Source: Thalassospiraceae bacterium (GTDB lineage Bacteria; Pseudomonadota; Alphaproteobacteria; Rhodospirillales; Magnetovibrionaceae). Taken from it: a stretch of 15,267 nt of DNA. Where the stretch lies: assembly GCA_030637845.1 (NCBI GenBank), contig DAOWFT010000043.1:1-15267 (forward strand), given 5' to 3'. A program made the position numbers and the translations under genes. Shown here one piece after another: positions 7,997-14,478 of the stretch; position 1 is the first letter of the stretch; every line of letters starts with the position of its first letter. The notes below the pieces were generated by a model, which had not been told where the DNA came from, did not search any database, and saw only the letters and a program-made list of their open reading frames with translations.

Positions 7997-8392
7997 CTAT
8001 TCTCCAAGTACATTAATTGCCGCCAGAGGATTATCCGGGCTCATGCGGCGTTCGTCACCGTCTGGAAGCTGTTTGGCTTTTTGGTATTCTGCCGCCCGTG
8101 AAATGCGGTTTTCCTTGATGGAATGCAGCATGGTGACAAGGCGCGCACGAATGGTTTCGATATGCTCGTCACCGTTTAGGGATAGAAATATATGGTTCAA
8201 GGCCGCCATATAGGCCTTGCGGTATTCTTCGTCGCTGTCGCGACCAAACAGGCTGTCAATCACAACTGTGGTGCACGATTCAAGCGCATCCAGTGATTTT
8301 GCATCGATTACGGTTGGAATAAATCCTGTTTTGGGGTCGGTAAATACGGACTCCCAGTCAACAGTGCCATCATCATTTTTTGGCCAGCTCAA
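7997..8392 (-). CDS. Conserved-looking hypothetical protein, 131 aa
   Basis: I do not recognise this protein. It is soluble, charged and predicted mostly helical, with no signal peptide or membrane segment. It begins MSWPKNDDGTVDWESVF and has a helix-rich middle (AYMAALNHIFLSLNGDEHIE) and a charged C-terminal part. It starts at TTG 8392, the only start codon after the upstream in-frame TAA, with an AAAAGGGG site about nine bases upstream. That, plus biased codon-position composition and the lack of a plausible competing frame, supports it as real. It stands alone between two + strand gene blocks, convergent with the MBL hydrolase and divergent from mazG. The 189-bp divergent gap to mazG must contain its promoter, but I see no clear consensus. 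Confidence 0.7.
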   Translation of the reverse strand: MSWPKNDDGTVDWESVFTDPKTGFIPTVIDAKSLDALESCTTVVIDSLFGRDSDEEYRKAYMAALNHIFLSLNGDEHIETIRARLVTMLHSIKENRISRAAEYQKAKQLPDGDERRMSPDNPLAAINVLGE

Positions 8393-8518
8393 TTTTAACG
8401 CCCCTTTTAACGTCCCGGGTTAAACACATCACCAGGTTACTACGCATACAATTTACCAATATTTATCAGCACTTGCCAATAGCTGTAAGTGACGGCCATC
8501 ATATGCCCCTATGTCTTT

Positions 8519-8542
8519 GCTTACCAATGGGCTTACCAATGG
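8519..8542. repeat. Tandem 12-bp direct repeat upstream of mazG
   Basis: GCTTACCAATGG occurs twice head to tail (8519–8530, 8531–8542), followed by a degenerate third unit GCTTGCTAATTGG. It lies in the 189-bp divergent gap, 39 bases before the chosen mazG start. Both copies supply a CAATGGG arm that is complementary to CCCATTG at 8573–8579, next to the start codon. Confidence 0.8.
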
Positions 8543-8561
8543 GCTTGCTAATTGGCTGGCA

Positions 8562-8578
8562 AATGGGGTAATCCCATT
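8562..8578 (+). promoter_or_regulatory. Small hairpin immediately before the mazG start
   Basis: AATGGG (8562–8567), loop GTAAT, CCCATT (8573–8578). The left arm contains the only G-rich, Shine–Dalgarno-like tract (GGGG, 8565–8568) near ATG 8582, so folding could hide it. The right arm could instead pair with either tandem-repeat copy upstream. A regulatory role is only inferred. Confidence 0.35.
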
Positions 8579-8581
8579 GAA

Positions 8582-9430
8582 ATGAGCAATGATAACAACA
8601 ATATCGATCAAATAACCCTCCTTCTGGGCATTATGGAGCGTTTGCGCGACCCTGAAACCGGGTGTCCGTGGGACATAGAGCAAACATTTTCATCAATTGC
8701 GCCCCACACCATCGAAGAAGCCTACGAAGTGGCCGATGCCATAGATACAGGCGATATGGACGGCTTCAGGGACGAACTGGGTGATTTGCTGTTTCAGGTG
8801 GTTTTTTATGCGCAAATGGCAAAAGAGAAAGGAATTTTTGATTTTGACGATATTGCCAAAACCATTTGTGAAAAAATGATCAGGCGCCACCCCCATGTGT
8901 TTGGCGACAGCAATGTGGAAATAAACACGGCCCATCAGCAGACCGAAAACTGGGAAAACGTCAAAGAGGGCGAACGGGCCGGTAAAACGAATAAACCGGG
9001 CAGCGAAGGCGGCGAAGAAAGCGCCCTAGATGGGGTTACTCGCGCCCTTCCCGCGCTTCTTCGGGCGCTCAAATTACAAAAGCGCGCCGCCCGGGTTGGT
9101 TTTGACTGGCCCGATGCGGCCCCGGTGTTTGAAAAGTTCGATGAGGAATTGGAAGAAATAAAGGTGGAAATTAAGTCGGGTGATAAAAAGGCGCTGGAAA
9201 GCGAAGTTGGCGACCTTCTTTTTACCTGTGTAAACCTTGCCCGCAAGTTAGGCGTTGATTCTGAAAGCGCGCTTCGTCACGCAAACCAAAGGTTTGAAGA
9301 TCGCTTCCGCGGTATTGAGCGCATTTTATGGGACGGTAACAAAAAGGTTAGCGAGACGCCACTCGACGAATTAGAAGAGCTGTGGCAACGTGTAAAAAAA
9401 GAACTGCAAAAGATTATAAAGAAACCATGA
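8582..9430 (+). CDS. mazG: Nucleoside triphosphate pyrophosphohydrolase MazG
   Basis: The 282-aa protein, from ATG 8582, closely follows the layout of E. coli MazG: ITLLLGIMERLRDPETGCPW at the N-terminus, then HTIEEAYEVADAI and DELGDLLFQVVFYAQMA, then RRHPHVFGDS, and a second MazG repeat (FDEELEEIKVEI, ESEVGDLLFTCVNLARKLG). The Mg-binding acidic motif is visible as E45-E46-x-x-E49 with E65 and D68. The family hydrolyses (d)NTPs to NMP and pyrophosphate and lowers aberrant nucleotides or (p)ppGpp signalling under stress. An in-frame TTG at 8552 would add ten residues, but the ATG gives the family-like N-terminus. A Gly/Glu-rich linker lies between the two domains (about 130–150). Its stop overlaps the next start (ATGA, 9427–9430). 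Confidence 0.95.
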   Translation: MSNDNNNIDQITLLLGIMERLRDPETGCPWDIEQTFSSIAPHTIEEAYEVADAIDTGDMDGFRDELGDLLFQVVFYAQMAKEKGIFDFDDIAKTICEKMIRRHPHVFGDSNVEINTAHQQTENWENVKEGERAGKTNKPGSEGGEESALDGVTRALPALLRALKLQKRAARVGFDWPDAAPVFEKFDEELEEIKVEIKSGDKKALESEVGDLLFTCVNLARKLGVDSESALRHANQRFEDRFRGIERILWDGNKKVSETPLDELEELWQRVKKELQKIIKKP

Positions 9431-10074
9431 CTTTAAAAAACGCCAACACCGTATTGAAAAAAACTGCTTTTTTGACAAAGCTTGGTGTCGTGTGCGCGGC
9501 TGCGCTGGTGCTTACATCTTGCTACCTTCCGCAAAGATTTGATTCTGAAATAGAGGTTGATGCCGCCGGGTATTATTCGATGATTTTCGATGGTTACATC
9601 GTTGATGTTGGTTTGTACGAAGGCCTTTTGAACGGCTCCATAAGTGAAGAACAAGAAGCCGAAAAAGTTGCTGTATTAATGCGCGACCTTTCCCGCGACA
9701 GTGCCATGCAAAATGTTGAATATTACAAACAAGGTCACTTCAGGGTGACGTGGGAGCGCAAAGGCGATCTTTTAAAAACCAAAACCGTTACCTTTTTGCG
9801 CCGCAATGAAAGCATGATAAGCCTGAAATACGTCGCCGGCACCGGGCTGGTTGAAGTGATGGGCCGCTCCATCCGCAAGGCTGACCGTCAGCGTCTTGCG
9901 GAAATGGGCCTGGGTATGCAGGGCGAAATAAGGGTCAAGTCCCCTATTCCGGCCCTTGATCACAATGCAACCGAGGTAATACAGGACAAAAATGACGAAC
10001 TTGCAAAATGGTATGTCTGGAGAATTAAGAACATCTTCCAGTCAACGCCGCGTCTTTTGTTAAAAATAGAATGA
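9427..10074 (+). CDS. Putative lipoprotein of unknown function, 215 aa
   Basis: The start is the ATG within the mazG stop (ATGA), so translation is probably coupled; an upstream in-frame start inside mazG would spoil the signal peptide. Residues 11–31 form a basic then hydrophobic signal ending in the lipobox LTSC (Cys32), so a lipid-anchored envelope protein is expected. The mature part has beta-rich stretches: FDSEIEVDAAGYYSMIFDG near its start, a middle FRVTWERKGD, and a late GEIRVKSPIPALDHNA. The arrangement faintly recalls LppM-like (DUF3153) lipoproteins, which also carry a de-novo 'conversion to W/membrane' C-terminus, but I am not sure of this. No catalytic motif is visible. It overlaps the HPP gene by ATGA (10071–10074). 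Confidence 0.85.
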   Translation: MTLKNANTVLKKTAFLTKLGVVCAAALVLTSCYLPQRFDSEIEVDAAGYYSMIFDGYIVDVGLYEGLLNGSISEEQEAEKVAVLMRDLSRDSAMQNVEYYKQGHFRVTWERKGDLLKTKTVTFLRRNESMISLKYVAGTGLVEVMGRSIRKADRQRLAEMGLGMQGEIRVKSPIPALDHNATEVIQDKNDELAKWYVWRIKNIFQSTPRLLLKIE

Positions 10075-10568
10075 AAAATCCAGCATTTATTTTAAGGGGC
10101 TTTATTGGCACCCTTGTGGCCATCGGCGCCATCGGATGGCTATCCACCCACCTGCCACCCCACTGGGTGCTGCTGATTGGGTCGTTCGGTGCGTCTTCGG
10201 TAATTGTTTTTTCAATGCCCCACAGCAAAGCGGCGCAACCCAGGGCGCTCTTGCTTGGAAACCTATTGGGCGCAATCGTTGGGGTTGTGGTTGCTAATTT
10301 TATTCAGGTGGAGCCGTGGGCCATGTCGGCCCTTGCGGTTGCGGGTGCGATGGCGGCCATGGCCATAACCGATACAATCCACCCTCCCGGTGGTGCTGCG
10401 GCCCTTATTGCTGTTCACGGGAGCCAAGGGGTGACCGAGGGTTGGTATTTTATAATTGCGGTAATGATTGGGGCGGCAATATTAGGACTTACGGCATACG
10501 CCGCCCATAACCTGCCCGGCCCCGGCCGGGTCGGATACCCGGCCAGGGACCACAGCGATCTAGAGTGA
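10071..10568 (+). CDS. HPP-family integral membrane protein
   Basis: The 165-aa protein has four hydrophobic segments (about residues 7–25, 31–49, 58–78, 83–100 continuing to the HPP motif) and a fifth at 125–145. The family signature DTIHPPGGAAAL (101–112, His104-Pro105-Pro106) is clear. HPP proteins are inner-membrane proteins of four to five helices; a plant/cyanobacterial member transports nitrite, but most bacterial ones are uncharacterised. The start ATG 10071 lies in the preceding stop (ATGA), with no obvious ribosome-binding site, so it likely depends on coupling to the lipoprotein gene. It ends seven bases from the convergent dehydrogenase gene. A GC-rich hairpin (10524–10544) lies in its last codons. 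Confidence 0.9.
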   Translation: MKNPAFILRGFIGTLVAIGAIGWLSTHLPPHWVLLIGSFGASSVIVFSMPHSKAAQPRALLLGNLLGAIVGVVVANFIQVEPWAMSALAVAGAMAAMAITDTIHPPGGAAALIAVHGSQGVTEGWYFIIAVMIGAAILGLTAYAAHNLPGPGRVGYPARDHSDLE

Positions 10569-10575
10569 TTTTATA

Positions 10576-11445
10576 TTAATCATTCTGCGTAAGTCTTTTG
10601 AGCAGGCTTGAGGTATCCCACCTGTTGCCACCCATGGCCTGAACCTCTTTGTAAAACTGATCGACCAGTGCGGTTACGGGCATTTGCGCGCCGTTGCGTT
10701 CGGCCTCGGCCATAACAATGCCTAAATCCTTGCGCATCCAATCAACCGCAAAGCCGTAATCAAACTTGCCTGCGATCATGGTTTCGGCGCGATTTTCCAT
10801 TTGCCACGACTGAGCCGCACCCTTGGAAATAACGTCAATTACCAATGCCGTATCCAGTCCGGCTTTTTCGGAGAAATTAATGGCTTCAGATAGACCTTGA
10901 ACCAGACCGGCAATGCAGGTCTGGTTTACCATTTTGGTAAGCTGTCCGGCACCCGATGGCCCCATAAGGGTTACCGCCTTGGCAAACGCATCGATTACGG
11001 GCTGGGCTTTTTTGAAAGCAGCTTCGTCGCCGCCACACATTACGGTCAAAGCAGCGTTTTGCGCCCCTGCCTCACCACCGGAAACCGGGCCATCGATGAA
11101 ATCAATCCCCAGATCTTTGCCTTTGGCGTAAAGCTCGCGCGCTACTTCTGCGCTGGCGGTGGTGTTATCAACAAAAATTGTGCCCTTTTCCATACCGGCA
11201 AAGGCACCACTATCGCCCAGCACCACCGAGCGTAGGTCATCATCGTTGCCGACACAGCAAAAAACTATTTCGGCGCCGCTGGTGGCTTCGGATGGGGTGT
11301 TTGCTGCCGCACCGCCGAATTCGCCAACCCATTTATCGGCCTTGGCCTTGGTGCGGTTGTATACGGTTACTTCATGGCCTGCTTTGGCCAGATGTCCTGC
11401 CATGTGATAGCCCATGACACCCAGGCCGAGAAAAGCGGTTTTCAT
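10576..11445 (-). CDS. NAD(P)-dependent beta-hydroxyacid dehydrogenase (glyoxylate/succinic-semialdehyde reductase-like)
   Basis: This 289-aa protein belongs to the 3-hydroxyisobutyrate dehydrogenase / tartronate-semialdehyde reductase superfamily. The nucleotide-binding GLGVMG is at 7–12 and the substrate signature DGPVSGGEAGA at 118–128. Lys171 in KMVNQ is the catalytic lysine position. After the second beta strand the sequence reads YNRT (29–32); Asn-Arg-Thr here, rather than an acidic residue, favours NADPH, as in GLYR-type glyoxylate/succinic-semialdehyde reductases. The exact substrate is unproven; 3-hydroxyisobutyrate and tartronate semialdehyde remain possible. ATG 11445 is preceded by AGGAGA (11455–11460), spacing nine. 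It lies 107 bases downstream of the small RHH-like gene, on the same strand. Confidence 0.88.
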   Translation of the reverse strand: MKTAFLGLGVMGYHMAGHLAKAGHEVTVYNRTKAKADKWVGEFGGAAANTPSEATSGAEIVFCCVGNDDDLRSVVLGDSGAFAGMEKGTIFVDNTTASAEVARELYAKGKDLGIDFIDGPVSGGEAGAQNAALTVMCGGDEAAFKKAQPVIDAFAKAVTLMGPSGAGQLTKMVNQTCIAGLVQGLSEAINFSEKAGLDTALVIDVISKGAAQSWQMENRAETMIAGKFDYGFAVDWMRKDLGIVMAEAERNGAQMPVTALVDQFYKEVQAMGGNRWDTSSLLKRLTQND

Positions 11446-11517
11446 TTAATAATATCTCCTAAAGGAATTAGTGTGTGAAAGAATCAAGAACGCGATGTTT
11501 TTTTAGCTGTTTTTTTT

Positions 11518-11545
11518 AATATAACGATGCGAGCGGGATTGTTAA
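11518..11545 (-). promoter_or_regulatory. Possible promoter for the beta-hydroxyacid dehydrogenase gene
   Basis: On the minus strand: TTAACA (11540–11545), 16 bases, TATATT (11518–11523), about 73 bases before ATG 11445. Both boxes resemble sigma70 consensus. The gene may also be read from the upstream small gene's promoter, as I see no terminator in between. Confidence 0.35.
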
Positions 11546-11552
11546 ACAAGAT

Positions 11553-11822
11553 TTAAGGTGAATAAATATCCCGCTGCCCCCTAAAGCCGGCAACCATTGA
11601 ATCCATTAATATTTTGGATCTGGGGTCATGCCAGCCCTTTTGCATCTGGGCCCGGGTAATGTAGCAGCAAAAAGCAACCGCCTCTGCCTTGCCCCTCAGA
11701 TTGTAGGTCTCGACTATTTCATCAAGCCCATCGTGGGTGACTTTTCTTGCCATCACGTTCAACTGGGTCTTGATGAGGCGATATTTATCCCGCCACTTTT
11801 TTTGTGCTTTTGTTTCGGCCAC
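11553..11822 (-). CDS. Small basic protein, possible ribbon-helix-helix DNA-binding regulator, 89 aa
   Basis: I do not recognise a named family. It starts at GTG 11822 with a strong GGAGGAGGG site (11830–11838) seven bases upstream. The basic N-terminus (MAETKAQKKWRDKYR) is followed by a short strand-like QLNVMARK (20–27), a helix (HDGLDEIVETYNL, 30–42), a turn with Arg-Gly-Lys (43–45) and a second helix (AEAVAFCCYITRAQMQ, 46–61). This strand–helix–helix order and spacing fit a ribbon-helix-helix fold, and a perfect palindrome overlaps its likely promoter, consistent with autorepression. The C-terminal tail (to RGQRDIYSP) is outside that fold. The DNA-binding role is inference from pattern only. 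It lies downstream of hflX on the same strand, 188 bases away. Confidence 0.75.
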   Translation of the reverse strand: MAETKAQKKWRDKYRLIKTQLNVMARKVTHDGLDEIVETYNLRGKAEAVAFCCYITRAQMQKGWHDPRSKILMDSMVAGFRGQRDIYSP

Positions 11823-11872
11823 GGCTCAACCCTCCTCCACTTTCCAAGATAAAATACCTGTGTATAATCACA

Positions 11873-11900
11873 TCCAATTATCTACTAGTAGATAATTGGA
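11873..11900. promoter_or_regulatory. Perfect 28-bp palindrome, likely operator
   Basis: The 14-base half TCCAATTATCTACT at 11873–11886 is followed, without a single mismatch or spacer, by its reverse complement up to 11900. Its centre is CTAG. It covers the spacer and -10 box of the promoter read towards the small RHH-like gene. It is not followed by a T-run on either strand, so an intrinsic terminator is unlikely; an operator for a dimeric or tetrameric regulator fits better. Confidence 0.75.
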
Positions 11901-11905
11901 GTCAA
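11877..11905 (-). promoter_or_regulatory. Near-consensus sigma70-type promoter of the small RHH-like gene
   Basis: On the minus strand: -35 TTGACT (11900–11905), exactly 17 bases, -10 GATAAT (11877–11882). Each box differs from consensus by one base. Transcription would start near 11870, leaving a leader of about 48 bases to GTG 11822. This is the best promoter in the window, and it is embedded in the 28-bp palindrome. Confidence 0.7.
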
Positions 11906-12010
11906 GTCGAAAATCCCATGCCACACACCAAAAAACGGACAAAAAACGGGATAGATTTGACCAAAACAAAGTTGGAAAATTAGTTCAGGAGTGAGCGTGG
12001 TTAATAAACC

Positions 12011-13360
12011 CTAACCAGCCCTCATCTGGTTAAAACGCATAACATTTTCTTCGCTCATCCTGACTTTTAAGGAAATGTTTTCATCGCTCTCATGGCGGTC
12101 AATAACCTCGCCGTGAGAATAAAGCCAGCTAAGCGTCTTGCCGTCTGCCGGGCTTAAATCAACCTCAATGACGTCCATGGTCTGGCTAAGATGGTTATCG
12201 ATCTGCTCCAGAAAGCCTTTGACCCCATGACCCGTAACCGCCGACACCAACACCACCGGCATTGGCGACCTTTCGGCCTGTTTGGCGATAATTTCCAGAT
12301 CCTCTTTTTCGACCATATCGGTCTTGTTCAAAACCTCTATCATGGATGTTTCAAGAAATTCATCATCCAGGCCCAATTCATGGAGAACGCCTATAACGTC
12401 GGCCTTTTGCGCCACATTATCTGGATGGGAAATATCGCGCACATGAATAATTATATTTGCTTCCAAAACCTCCTCCAGGGTGGCGTGAAAACTTTCAACC
12501 AGTTCATGGGGAAGATCGGAAATAAACCCAACCGTATCCGACAATATGGCCTCGCGCCCACTTGGCAGCTTTATTTGACGCATTGTCGGGTCGAGGGTGG
12601 CAAAAAGCTGGTCTTTAACCAGAACATTTGACTTGGTTATCTTGTTGAAAATAGTGGATTTTCCGGCATTGGTGTAGCCTACCAGGGCAACAATGGGGTA
12701 AGGAACCTTGCGTCTGGAGCTGCGGTGTAATTCGCGGGTTCGTTTTACATCTTTCAGCAGCTTTTTAAGTTTTGTAATTTGTTGATCGATTAACCGGCGG
12801 TCGGTTTCAATTTGTGTTTCACCGGGCCCGCCCATAAATCCGGCACCACCACGCTGGCGCTCAAGGTGAGTCCACGAACGAACTAATCTGGATCGCTGGT
12901 AGGTAAGATGCGCGAGGTCAACCTGCATCTTGCCCTCTTTGGTTCTGGCCCGCTCGCCAAATATTTCTAAAATTATTCCGGTACGATCAAGAACCTTGCA
13001 TTCCCATTCGCGCTCGATGTTGCGCTGTTGAATTGGGCTCAATTGGGTGTCTATCAACGCGACCGTAATGTCCCTGCCCTTGATAACCGCACCGAGGCGT
13101 TCAAGGGTTCCTTTTCCAAAGTAAGTATTTGGTTTTAAGGCAGAAATTGATGTGGTTTCGGAATGGGCTATATCCAGATTAATGGCAGAGGCCAGCCCGA
13201 GTATTTCTTCCAATCTGGCTTGGGGTGAGCGCGCAAAGCCGCCACCGACCGAACGGGTCGATTTATGATAGGGATGGACAACCAAACACCGCTCGCCACC
13301 CCCCGTGGCATCGACAATTGAGCCTGTTGCTTCCCCGCCATTTGCGGAGTTATCACTCAA
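12011..13360 (-). CDS. hflX: Ribosome-associated GTPase HflX
   Basis: The 449-aa GTPase binds the large ribosomal subunit and splits or rescues stalled ribosomes under stress. The N-terminal HflX domain runs about 45–220: PNTYFGKGTLERLG, DTQLSPIQQRNIEREW, RTGIILEIFGERARTKEGKM, then GGPGETQIETDRR (177–189) and a coiled-coil-like linker. The G domain has G1 GYTNAGKST (228–236), the G2/switch region LFATLDPT (252–259), G3 DTVGF (275–279) and G4 NKTD (345–348), all intact. TTG 13360 is the start; the frame is closed by a TAG a few codons upstream and has no other start, and a weak AGGAT lies before it. Only 12 bases separate it from the hfq stop, the classic hfq–hflX operon. Confidence 0.96.
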   Translation of the reverse strand: MSDNSANGGEATGSIVDATGGGERCLVVHPYHKSTRSVGGGFARSPQARLEEILGLASAINLDIAHSETTSISALKPNTYFGKGTLERLGAVIKGRDITVALIDTQLSPIQQRNIEREWECKVLDRTGIILEIFGERARTKEGKMQVDLAHLTYQRSRLVRSWTHLERQRGGAGFMGGPGETQIETDRRLIDQQITKLKKLLKDVKRTRELHRSSRRKVPYPIVALVGYTNAGKSTIFNKITKSNVLVKDQLFATLDPTMRQIKLPSGREAILSDTVGFISDLPHELVESFHATLEEVLEANIIIHVRDISHPDNVAQKADVIGVLHELGLDDEFLETSMIEVLNKTDMVEKEDLEIIAKQAERSPMPVVLVSAVTGHGVKGFLEQIDNHLSQTMDVIEVDLSPADGKTLSWLYSHGEVIDRHESDENISLKVRMSEENVMRFNQMRAG

Positions 13361-13372
13361 ATAACTTAAATC

Positions 13373-13621
13373 CTAGTCCTCAATAACCTCTTCCTGTTCA
13401 AAAAGCTGAACCGGAGTTGATGGCATGATGGTTGATATGGCGTGTTTGTAAACAAGTTGTGTATGCCCATCGCGACGCAAAAGAACTGAAAAATTGTCAA
13501 ACCATGTGACAATTCCCTGTAATTTTACACCATTTACCAAAAACACCGTTACCGAGGTTTTTTGTTTGCGGATATAGTTAAGGAACACGTCCTGAACGTT
13601 TTGTGATCTTTCTGAAGCCAT
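13373..13621 (-). CDS. hfq: RNA chaperone Hfq
   Basis: The 82-aa Sm-like hexameric protein promotes pairing of small RNAs with mRNAs. The Sm1 region (VQDVFLNYIRKQKTSVTVFL) and Sm2 motif (YKHAISTIMPS) are both present, with the short acidic C-terminus (EQEEVIED) usual in alphaproteobacteria. I chose ATG 13621 (MASERSQN) because it matches the family start and has AAGGAAG (13629–13635) seven bases upstream. A longer frame to 13693 would add 24 residues without support. The 176-bp gap upstream of it (13622–13797) probably carries its promoter, but no clear boxes were found there. It is co-transcribed with hflX, 12 bases downstream. Confidence 0.98.
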   Translation of the reverse strand: MASERSQNVQDVFLNYIRKQKTSVTVFLVNGVKLQGIVTWFDNFSVLLRRDGHTQLVYKHAISTIMPSTPVQLFEQEEVIED

Positions 13622-13797
13622 TTTTTCGCTTCCTTGTTTTTTATATTTATTAGGCAAAAAAATGTCGTACCCCACATTTGAGCGGGAACACAACTATTTT
13701 TTGGCTTTTTTTAGGACCGTTCTTGAGGATTTTTAACCGAAAAACTACGATTTATGGTCTCCCCGATGACCGGACCCCCCCTATTAATCCCCGTACC

Positions 13798-14466
13798 CTA
13801 CAATGTCTTTGCCAGATTTGAAAGCTCGCTCAGCTGGGCCGTGTGCCAATGGGGCATAAATGGCCCAAATTCCGCATCATTGGGGGGTTTTTCATGAACC
13901 AGCACGGCCAGACACCCGGCATTTATGGCGCATTCCATGTCTATCGGGGCATCACCCACAAACCAGACATCGGGCCCGGGGGGGATACTGCTTCCCGAAA
14001 GGGCCATTTCTACCGGATCTTTGGCCGGTTTATCCCGCTTGGCATCGCCGGAACCAATAATGGTCCCTAGCATTTTATCCCAGCCAAGGTGGTTTACCTC
14101 AAGACGCAGCAAACGCCCGGTTTTATTGCTGACTATGCCCGTGTATATCCCCATTTTTGATAACTCACCGAGGATATTTTCCGCTTGGGGTAATGGGGAT
14201 AGCCTTTCAAGGTGGGTTTTTTCAAAATGGCCGTAAAAAACCTCGCCCGCACGCTCCCACTCATCGCCAAAAATGTCAGGAAAGCTGTCGCGCATGGAAT
14301 GGGCAACCCGGGACTTTGTTTCCTCCAAGGACCATTTTTCCATACCGTAATCGCCAAGGGTGGCGTTCAGGGCATCGTGAATTACCACCCACGAGTCAAC
14401 CAGCGTGTTGTCCCAATCAAAAATGATTGCCCTGGGTTTTATGATGTTTTCAGGAACTGGGGTCAT
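13798..14466 (-). CDS. HAD-superfamily phosphatase (Gph/phosphoglycolate-phosphatase-like)
   Basis: The 222-aa hydrolase carries the four HAD motifs: I, DWDNTLVDS (Asp17 nucleophile, Asp19 acid/base); II, IVSNKTG (Ser113); III, Lys146 in AKRDKPAKDP; and IV, VGDAPIDMECA (Asp172, Asp176). A helical cap lies between motifs I and II (about 27–90), as in phosphoglycolate phosphatases and beta-phosphoglucomutases. The Trp in DWDNT is unusual next to the common DxDGT, and the substrate is not assignable from sequence. It starts at ATG 14466, 12 bases after the trkA stop, so it is in the trkA operon; the leader holds only a weak GGAT. The C-terminus ends at TAG/TTA-side 13798 after LSNLAKTL. I know of similar HAD genes next to trkA or hfq in some alphaproteobacteria. 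Confidence 0.88.
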   Translation of the reverse strand: MTPVPENIIKPRAIIFDWDNTLVDSWVVIHDALNATLGDYGMEKWSLEETKSRVAHSMRDSFPDIFGDEWERAGEVFYGHFEKTHLERLSPLPQAENILGELSKMGIYTGIVSNKTGRLLRLEVNHLGWDKMLGTIIGSGDAKRDKPAKDPVEMALSGSSIPPGPDVWFVGDAPIDMECAINAGCLAVLVHEKPPNDAEFGPFMPHWHTAQLSELSNLAKTL

Positions 14467-14478
14467 ATCCGTTTTGGC

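Noticed and set aside
10524..10544. Perfect 8-bp GC hairpin (GGCCGGGT / ACCCGGCC) near the end of the HPP gene
   Set aside because: It is inside the coding sequence and the T-rich stretch is about 20 bases further on, so it is not a standard intrinsic terminator. Pro/Gly/Arg codons explain much of its G+C.
11930..11949. Direct repeat of AAAAAACGG (11930–11938, 11941–11949)
   Set aside because: Too short and low in complexity to support a function, although it lies in the gap next to the operator-like palindrome.
11918..11983. Short + strand frame encoding a 21-aa basic peptide (MPHTKKRTKNG...) next to the palindrome
   Set aside because: No ribosome-binding site precedes it, the + strand promoter signals are poor, and a frame this short is expected by chance.
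11999..12010. Inverted repeat GGTTAATAAACC just after hflX
   Set aside because: The stem is only 4 bp and no T-run follows on the minus strand, so it is not a terminator.
13622..13797. Candidate sigma54-like or sigma70 promoter before hfq
   Set aside because: GG and GC are 14 bases apart, which breaks the sigma54 spacing rule, and the sigma70 boxes are too poor to call.
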